DNA from: Acanthaster planci
Lineage: Eukaryota > Echinodermata > Asteroidea > Valvatida > Acanthasteridae
Assembly: GCF_001949145.1 (NCBI RefSeq)
Contig: NW_019091657.1
Location: 171,922 to 195,907 of the forward strand
DNA length: 23,986 nucleotides
Direction of reading: 5' to 3'
Below are positions 18,130-23,986 of this stretch, one piece after another; the first letter of the stretch is position 1, and the number at the start of each line of letters is the position of its first letter. Below the pieces are notes generated by a model. That model searched no databases, was not told the origin of the DNA, and saw only the letters and a program-made list of their open reading frames with translations. Position numbers and translations under genes: made by a program.

Positions 18130-18593
18130 ATTGTTCGTTGACAAATGCTTCGGACGAAAGTTTAATCTAGAGAGGCACATGGAAAATATCCATGTTGAGG
18201 AGGAGTCAGACATGAATGAAGTTGACGAAAGCTCGGATTCTGTTGAGGAGGTCGATGACGAAACCTCGGATGAAGACAGTTCAGATTTGGAAGACAATGC
18301 CGCCTACCAAGATTGGCTGGCTGAAGCTAAAGAAACACATAGTGGGATGAGGGATGAAAAATATGACAAGTTTGTCAACGAAGGCATGGATGAAGATCAA
18401 GCCAGGCAGAAGGCAAACAGAAAGACCCTCTGGGCAGTCAGGAGTTCCTGACCTATATTTGAGGGGAAATGAAACTCACAAAGACATTGTGGATGATCTC
18501 GATGGAAAACTTGATAAAGGCATGAACGTCAACAAAGCTTTGAATAGAGTTTTGCCTAAACATGCTGAAAAAAACTGCCGGACTGTTTCATGA
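18130..18593 (+). pseudogene. C2H2-finger/acidic protein gene, frameshifted
   Basis: The first frame (to a TGA at 18449-18451) has a partial C2H2 finger, GRKFNLERHMENIH. A very acidic Ser/Glu/Asp stretch follows (18205-18295), then YQDWLAEAKETHSG, EKYDKFVNEGMDEDQARQKA and KTLWAV. It breaks there by small indels; another frame continues with LRGNETHKDIVDDLDGKLDK and MNVNKALNRVLPKHA and stops at 18591-18593. The finger lacks spacing on its Cys side, so the true exon border may lie near 18130 and the in-frame ATG at 18011 (inside the inverted-repeat arm) is probably not the start. I associate this architecture with multi-copy invertebrate proteins of unknown function, some in mobile elements. 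It is the only coding remnant inside the inverted-repeat segment. Confidence 0.55.
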
Positions 18594-18755
18594 CGCCTAA
18601 GAGGAGCGTGCCTAAGAGATAGCAGTCTGTAGAGACCAATGGTTCCAAAAAGAATGAGTACATGTAATGCCTATGATTTCAAATTTAACAAACTCCTAAT
18701 CACGTTTGTATTAATGAAGAAAATTATTGTAAAAAATTAATGATAAACAACGGGC

Positions 18756-18761
18756 AATAAA
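18756..18761 (+). promoter_or_regulatory. AATAAA poly(A) signal
   Basis: Lies about 165 bases after the stop of the C2H2/acidic gene on the same strand, a plausible 3' end for its transcript. Confidence 0.35.
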
Positions 18762-19333
18762 ACATACCAGTACGAGTCTACCAGAAACCAATATATGAAG
18801 TCCATTGAATTTGTTTTGTGTTCTTACTTACCGGTATGACTATCCAATAATAATTCTCAGGTCCTCAGGTCAGATACTGGCCGGGAAGTTAAGTTCTGCA
18901 AAATATTCCACAGCACGACGAATAAATTTACCCCTTTGCTACGTGTTAAAAACCATCAACTGTCGTCATGCCGGCCTACGTGTACATGGCTGTGTCATGT
19001 ACTGTATGTGATAGTTTCTCCCACATTTATTTTTCTCACTGTCGCTGACTACTGCCAGCGTGTTACGATCCCCATTACAATCACACGTACCTTTTCAGTA
19101 ATTTGAAAAAATACAGCCGCTAGTACATGTTGAGCAGTTCAAACTTTCTAAACTCAGTCACATGATTTATGATTTTGCATTCGTTCGACAACACAGTGCG
19201 TAGTAATAAGCCTACATGATTGACATCCAGTTCGGTAGTTTTCCATGACTACATGTATATGAATGCATGTACTTTAACCCATGCATGAACTGTAAAACGA
19301 AGTTGAAACCGGATCGCCCATGCGTGCACTCAC

Positions 19334-19445
19334 CTGTTTCACTGCCTCATGCATCCAGTTCTCAAGATTCCTGTCTCTACCTGATCCCAAGGTAAAAGCT
19401 GTCCTCACGAGCAATACATAACGAACGATTCCCTGTCGTCAGCAT
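19334..19445 (-). other. possible first exon ending in a strong splice donor
   Basis: On the minus strand a frame without stops over about 35 codons ends LENWMHEAVKQ exactly at CAG/GTGAGTGC, a near-perfect donor (exon end 19334). A CRE/AP-1 cluster lies about 120 bases upstream. I do not recognise the peptide, and it could be untranslated leader. Confidence 0.25.
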
Positions 19446-19550
19446 CACAGCGTTGCCTGTGAACTCGGCACATTTAAAATCACTGCGCGTGTGTCGGCCC
19501 TTTGTGCTGGACAAGATGGGACATGCTGCTCACTTGTTTACGGCAGTCGA

Positions 19551-19574
19551 TGACTCAGTGCCGTGACGTCACGG
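19551..19574. promoter_or_regulatory. AP-1 site plus CRE inside a 14-bp palindrome
   Basis: TGACTCA at 19551-19557 is a perfect AP-1 site. CCGTGACGTCACGG at 19561-19574 is a perfect 14-bp palindrome centred on the CRE core TGACGTCA. The tight pair suggests a promoter or enhancer; direction is not set. Confidence 0.45.
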
Positions 19575-19786
19575 ACTAGCTTGTCCAGTATTACACATCA
19601 AAGGCTTCGTATTGGGCTGTACCATTTTCTTCCTGTGGATAGGTAGGTTCCCACGTTGTTGACTTCCCTTCTAAGCATAACTATATGCGAGTATACATTT
19701 CTCTATTTGTGTACGTATAACATATTTGTATAGCTTATTTTGAGTTTTTGTTCATCGTACATTTACTTCAATGGAAACATTCGCCC

Positions 19787-19910
19787 CAAATTGACTGATA
19801 TGCCTTTTCAAACCCAAGCACATGTACATACTTAAGCATAAATCCTACGACAGAAATCTTTCCTTTTTATTCGCAAGGCACGCTCCATTCCGTCCTATTT
19901 TGAAGTCATA
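19787..19910 (-). repeat. right inverted-repeat arm
   Basis: Complement of 17939-18063 with one small gap and about six substitutions. Confidence 0.85.
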
Positions 19911-20731
19911 CGCTTTTACAGATAAAAAACAGTACGCAGAAAATGGACAGAATCAGAAGAATATTTCAATTATCAAAAGTTGATGCCTCGCTTATTGAAC
20001 ACCCCTCTTAGACATGGTACGGGCTGGCTCCTCAAATTATGTAAATGAAGCTGAATTTCAGCCAAATCCTGCGTTCTGATTGGTCGAGAGGCTAAAATGA
20101 CGATGTAATATCGACTATAGTGGCCCTAGGCACTACTTGTACTTGCATATGAACATGATCAGTCAGCCAACTATTAAACATACACACATGTATTGGCTTC
20201 TGTGGATTGGATATATATGTAGTAGTTGTCTTTGTGACAGCTCATGGATTTATTTATCTAAAATGTGGATGCAACATGTATTGTATAACAACCATAAAGC
20301 AAGTATTATAAAATTGTAAACATATTTCAATGTCTACAATTGGCAGGGTTTTTCTTTTCCTGATCTGGGATTCACCAAAGTAAATTTCTGGTGGGCAACT
20401 ATAGTCTGGTGGTACATTTTCTTCTTGATGATGCTCAACTCCTCTTCACAAGGGTGAACCTGACCACCCTAAGGTTCACTGGGGTGCCGCCTCGTGACAA
20501 TACTGTAGGTAAACGTGATCTTAGCTAAGAATTGGAAGTGTCAGGAGAAGTTTTGAAATGATTTTCTTGCAATTGATACTGTGTGGGTAGCCTTCTTGCA
20601 TATGTGTTTTTTTTATTCATTTCCATTAACTCTTTATATGGGGATTGTGGTGACGCCGGTCTTATAATCCCGTTGTTATTATTAATTTTTGAGGACAGAT
20701 TTTCTTCTAAATGGTTTTAATTTCCTAATAG
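19911..20731. other. no recognisable gene
   Basis: Contains a CTGATTGG (inverted CCAAT) box near 20075. GTGAACCT (20455) and AGGTTCAC (20472) face each other across about 9 bases, like two nuclear-receptor-type half sites. No coding region is supported. Confidence 0.35.
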
Positions 20732-20947
20732 ATGTCCTCTGCACCCTCAAACCATTAAATCCGAAAAAAACAAGGAAAAGGTAGTGAGCTCTGATCCTGC
20801 CGCAGTTCTTTGTTTTCTTTCAGTAACTGATCCGAAGGGTAACATGGCACATGAAATAGCCTTTGGATATGTTATTTCCCGGGGTAGAATTACTCAGGCA
20901 CGTGCCTTCTGGAAAGCCAATAAGCTTCTCAGAGGCCGGACATATGG
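20732..20947 (+). other. candidate exons of an unrecognised plus-strand gene
   Basis: Exon A (20732-20780) has a TTTCCTAATAG acceptor and an AAAAG/GTAGTG donor. Exon B starts at 20824 after TGTTTTCTTTCAG and reads VTDPKGNMAHEIAFGYVISR, then ITQARAFWKANKLL, until the foldback element begins at 20948. The phases of A and B do not join without a stop, so at least one call is wrong or damaged. The product is unknown. Confidence 0.3.
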
Positions 20948-21521
20948 AAGTGTATTTGGGACATGGTTAAAAAAGTTACTATTTCGTACGTACGGATTAG
21001 TATTTCATACGGACGGAATACAACTTCGTACGTACGATTTACTATTTCATACGCACGGATTTCGTACGTACGGATTACTATTTCGTACGTACTTTGCGAA
21101 GTACGTTGCAGGACACAAATGGCAGTACACGTCTATATACTTGTGCTCTAGTATATAGTAAGGCAATAAACCTTATCAGATGTTATTGATGGTGCTTTCA
21201 TTTGAATGTGAGGTGCTGAAATTCATGTCCAAAACAAACGTTTCGACATGGATCGTCAAGAGATCATTACATTGTATTTTCAGCTTGGCTTCTGTACATG
21301 TTTTCCGTGGAATTATCCAAATTTGAATCCAAGACTGCAGTTGACAGTTTGGACGATTGATTGTGTTGTGTGGCTATCGAAGCCGCATGTGATCAATGCA
21401 GGCATGTGTTGGGGTGGGTACGCCGCTTACTGTGACTCTGGCAATGCAACACGCAGATAACTATGCCGTACGTACGAAACAGTAATCCGTACCATGTCCG
21501 AACCATGTCCTAAATACACTT
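20948..21521. mobile_element. foldback element with CGTACGTACG repeats
   Basis: 20948-20968 (AAGTGTATTT, then GGACATGGTT) is the inverted partner of 21501-21521 at 20 of 21 positions. Inside the left part (20978-21094) lie five to six units of about 18-24 bp built on ATTTCGTACGTACGGATTACT-like sequence; an inverted copy lies at 21467-21492. No coding region of the element is recognised. The terminal repeat may extend a few bases further outward. Confidence 0.6.
20978..21094 (+). repeat. short tandem units with the CGTACGTACG palindrome
   Basis: Units alternate between an exact CGTACGTACG core and diverged forms (CATACGGACGG, CATACGCACGG), joined by GATTAGT/GATTACT and ATTT. Confidence 0.75.
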
Positions 21522-22053
21522 AGATACGAACAGCCTTCAGAGGGTCGTTTGTGCTCATAGGCAAGGCCTGGGCAAGCCAGGCACCAGTTGATGTAAAAAA
21601 AAAACCAGGATGACTCCCATCTGGACGATGTTTGTACGCAGTTGAATGGCACTTGGCCAGGGACCAGCTGGATTTTTTCCCTGCTCAGGGGAGGCCCCGT
21701 AGTTAAAGGTAACTAAACCAGGCTGTTCAGCATGGACAAAGATAGGATTACATCGGAGGTGATTGCAGTTGGCCTTTTTTGTCTATTTATTTATCAAATA
21801 ATTAGCAACAACGGCGTACACAGGAGACGTCTGTGACTTTAGTAGGCCCTAAACGCATCGTTACTTAGATGCATGGCTGCGGTGGCTATGTACTGTCATG
21901 TGCTGCCGCTTGTCATGGCAACTTGTTATGGATGATAGGCCTACACTGAAGAAATGGTACACTCGTTATAACACTTTTATTTCATGTATTGAAGTCTAAT
22001 GCACATTGTGTTTAGTTGACCTGAGTGCACTTGTTTTCGTTTTGTTGGAACAG

Positions 22054-22146
22054 GTCTTCAAAGAAATTTACATGGAGCATCACTCTGAGCCAGACACCCT
22101 GGCAGTTGGTGGATACCTGAACAATCTTCAAAGCAAAACTATCTAA
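22054..22146 (+). other. candidate terminal exon of an unrecognised gene
   Basis: After TTTTGTTGGAACAG, a 30-codon frame (VFKEIYMEHHSEPDTLAVGG and ten further residues, ending SKTI) stops at TAA 22144-22146. Composition and splice border look exonic. It could belong with the exons near 20732-20947 on the same strand, but this is not shown. The product is unknown. Confidence 0.35.
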
Positions 22147-23043
22147 TTCAGGTTACGAGGGCTATATGCAACACTCATCGCTTTAGCACTTTTATGATAT
22201 TGAAGCAGTCGTCACAATGAGGATACATGGAGTAGGAGGTCTTAAAACAATGGAATCGGGAATTCTTTGCTCTTGTAAAAGGAAGCCCCCCCCCGTGTTT
22301 AAGGTCAGAAAGTCCAAGTAAAGTTCATGTACATTGGTTTAATGAAAAATAATGAAACATTTCTTGAAAGAAATGTGGTGTTTCATAAATCTCTAGCCTA
22401 GTTTTTGATGACATAGTGGAAATATTCTATTAGTACTTCTAAATTGCGATATTCATTGATTGAGATTAGAATAGATCTGCGGTTTATGTTTCAGTATATA
22501 ATACTGTTCGTGTGTTGAGTTACTTTTGATTTTGTTCATTCAAAATACAACTAAATAGATTTAACTTTCCCATAACATTTTATACAATTTTGACATAAAT
22601 TCAATTATCGGGTATCCTCGAGTTATTCTACACAGAATCTCTGTACTTTTTAATCGCAGAATAGTGTGAAATTTCTAACCGCTTTTACCGAGATATATAG
22701 TAAATTTACATACCGGTTTTCAAAGTAAAATATAACCAAACTTTTACGAACAAGCTTACCAAACACCTGTTTTGTAAAATTTTACCTACTTTTGTTGCAG
22801 GTTCTATAGCACATTTCAATTGTGTAAAATTTTACATAACCTGTATATTTTTCTGTGTGGGCACTCTTTGTAGTGAGTGTAAGCATGTGTCATCTAAATC
22901 AGCGCACACATTTTCTCTCGCGCACGTGATCAACTTGTAATGATCCCGCTAGCAAGGGAGGAGATGCATCAGTTCTCACCCGATTTTTGGAGGGTGAACC
23001 AGCTGAACCTTTTGCATGGTGACCCTGAAGGGACATGAACAAT
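22147..23043. other. non-coding; two copies of a GTAAAATTTTAC palindrome
   Basis: No exon is recognised. The perfect 12-bp palindrome GTAAAATTTTAC occurs at 22774-22785 and again at 22824-22835, exactly 50 bases apart. Confidence 0.5.
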
Positions 23044-23110
23044 CGTCAATATTGACGTGAATATTCACGTCTAAAATTCATGACTTGCCAGAAGTCGCGA
23101 ATATTGACGT
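23044..23110. repeat. cluster of overlapping perfect palindromes (TTGACGT/ACGTGAA)
   Basis: CGTCAATATTGACG (23044-23057) overlaps GACGTGAATATTCACGTC (23054-23071), both perfect palindromes. GACTT and AAGTC (23082-23096) form a small hairpin. AATATTGACGT recurs at 23099-23109. Confidence 0.75.
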
Positions 23111-23791
23111 TTGTTGTTAAGACGATGTATTAATTTATATATGGAGGCTGTAGACAAAGATTTACAATCCACTCCGAACGGGAGCAAAAGAGGTTGTATT
23201 TTTGAATGAAACTGACAGTCCCTTGGTACCAACTATTACCGACCATTGATCTCCATTATAAAGACTGGATAGGAGATAGCGTCCAAAACGTGTCCCGCGT
23301 ATGCGTGTTTTCGTGAGGGTATGGTTGTAGGCCAGTAAAATGGCTCAGAATTGCCTGCGCCGGCCAAATCGCAATTCGTAAGCTGTCGAAAAAGCATTTT
23401 GTGGGCTATGAACTTGAAGATATGTAGGGAAAGAAAGGTGGAGACTAGTCACAGGAATATCAGCTTCTTTTCGAGTGAATTTTGGATGAAATCAGTGCCC
23501 TACAATGGTCTATTTTGCTACGGAGTGTAGGCATCTCTTTTCAAAGTGGCTGCAGACTTCACGATTGTTTCTAGGGGTGATCCTTCGTGGATAAAAATAT
23601 CTGATAAAGTCATCGGATAAGCCATTAAAAATTGATAGGAAAAGAAAAGAAGAGGAGATGTGCTTTAATTTGCCGTGTGTTTTGAATACCTGAGAAACTT
23701 GTATTTTTGGTAAGATCTTGCCGCGCCATGTTAGTTCCCACCATGTCTTGTGCGATCTGGTATTGAATAATTTAAATATCCCACTATGGGT
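23111..23791. other. no recognisable gene
   Basis: A minus-strand frame at 23510-23824 (104 codons) has no recognisable domain and its start lies within a hairpin-forming repeat, so it is not called. Confidence 0.4.
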
Positions 23792-23846
23792 GCGTTCGAT
23801 AAGCTTCCCTGAAAGCCTCGACATATCAGTGAGGCTAATCGAACGC
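23792..23846. repeat. 55-bp hairpin-forming inverted repeat
   Basis: GCGTTCGATAAGC (23792-23804) pairs with GCTAATCGAACGC (23834-23846) at 12 of 13 positions. An alternative inner stem AGCCTC/GAGGCT lies at 23814-23819 and 23831-23836. The shape suggests a small foldback or the end of a MITE. Confidence 0.6.
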
Positions 23847-23986
23847 TATTCCGCGCCAAGGTATTCTGGGGAAAAGGTCAAGTCCCTGCCACGTTCCATC
23901 ATGTCAATGCTCGAACAGTTCATCCGTGATGTCATTACACTCGGGCAGCCTCCAGAGACCAGCTCGCCAGCCGGGGTAGTGGTGGC

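Larger units (their letters stand above)
17939..19910. mobile_element. 2-kb segment bounded by inverted repeats of about 124 bp
   Basis: 17939-18063 and the complement of 19787-19910 are about 94 percent identical (about seven differences). They share TATGACTTC at the outer end and GTCAATTTG at the inner end, where similarity stops abruptly. The enclosed 1.7 kb holds a broken C2H2/acidic gene, a poly(A) signal and a CRE/AP-1 cluster. This could be a DNA transposon with long inverted repeats carrying a gene, or two independent copies of one repeat in opposite orientation. No clear target duplication was seen. Confidence 0.6.

Noticed and set aside
20455-20479. GTGAACCT and AGGTTCAC facing each other as a nuclear-receptor site
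   Set aside because: An 8-bp inverted repeat is easily found by chance and the spacing does not fit a standard response element; kept only as a note.
21248-21460. Plus-strand frame starting MDRQEIITLYFQLGF, which faintly recalls transposase N-termini
   Set aside because: Only the first 15 residues resemble anything and the rest shows no helix-turn-helix or catalytic motif.
23510-23824. 104-codon minus-strand frame
   Set aside because: No domain, and its start lies inside the 23792-23846 hairpin repeat.

Overview
The window looks like eukaryotic, non-vertebrate animal DNA. It has short exons with GT/AG splice borders, many decayed transposons, an LTR retrotransposon, a 2A-like LINE remnant and a spliced sulfotransferase gene. 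The motif TAGGCCTA recurs (near 4366, 9166 and 21935). I associate it with marine deuterostome invertebrates, but that is only a soft hint; the species cannot be named from this window.

Layout. 1-1020: no recognisable gene. About 1025-4690, all on the minus strand: a decayed virus-like element. In transcription order it holds a capsid-like protein, a P-loop packaging-type ATPase, an HNH/zinc protein, a terminator-like hairpin, a basic membrane-anchored protein, a second small membrane protein and a broken coiled-coil-type protein. Each main gene is cut by one to three frameshifts or stops. Just upstream of the capsid gene (4695-4919) lies what looks like an unrelated gene start with CRE and YY1-type sites. 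5494-5880: a foldback MITE. 6834-7112: a LINE fragment with a 2A-like peptide.

9166-15016: a rearranged Ty3/gypsy element on the plus strand. It has gag with a zinc knuckle, protease, RT, RNase H, a partial second copy of RT plus the RNase H tail, and integrase with a GPY motif. After the pol stop comes an extra C2H2 zinc-finger ORF in the position where env sits in other elements, preceded by a strong splice acceptor. No LTR pair was found. 15092-15480: a tandem repeat of about 213 bp.

16428-17018 (minus): the last two coding exons of a cytosolic sulfotransferase, the clearest host gene here. 17939-19910: a 2-kb segment bounded by inverted repeats of about 124 bp, enclosing a broken C2H2/acidic-protein gene and a CRE/AP-1 cluster. 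20732-22146: tentative plus-strand exons, with a second foldback element (20948-21521) between them. 22147-23986: non-coding, with several short perfect palindromes and a hairpin at the end.

The most unusual content is the co-linear virus-like cassette, the zinc-finger third ORF of the gypsy element, and the inverted-repeat module carrying the C2H2/acidic gene. All family assignments rest on motif reading by eye; no database search was possible.
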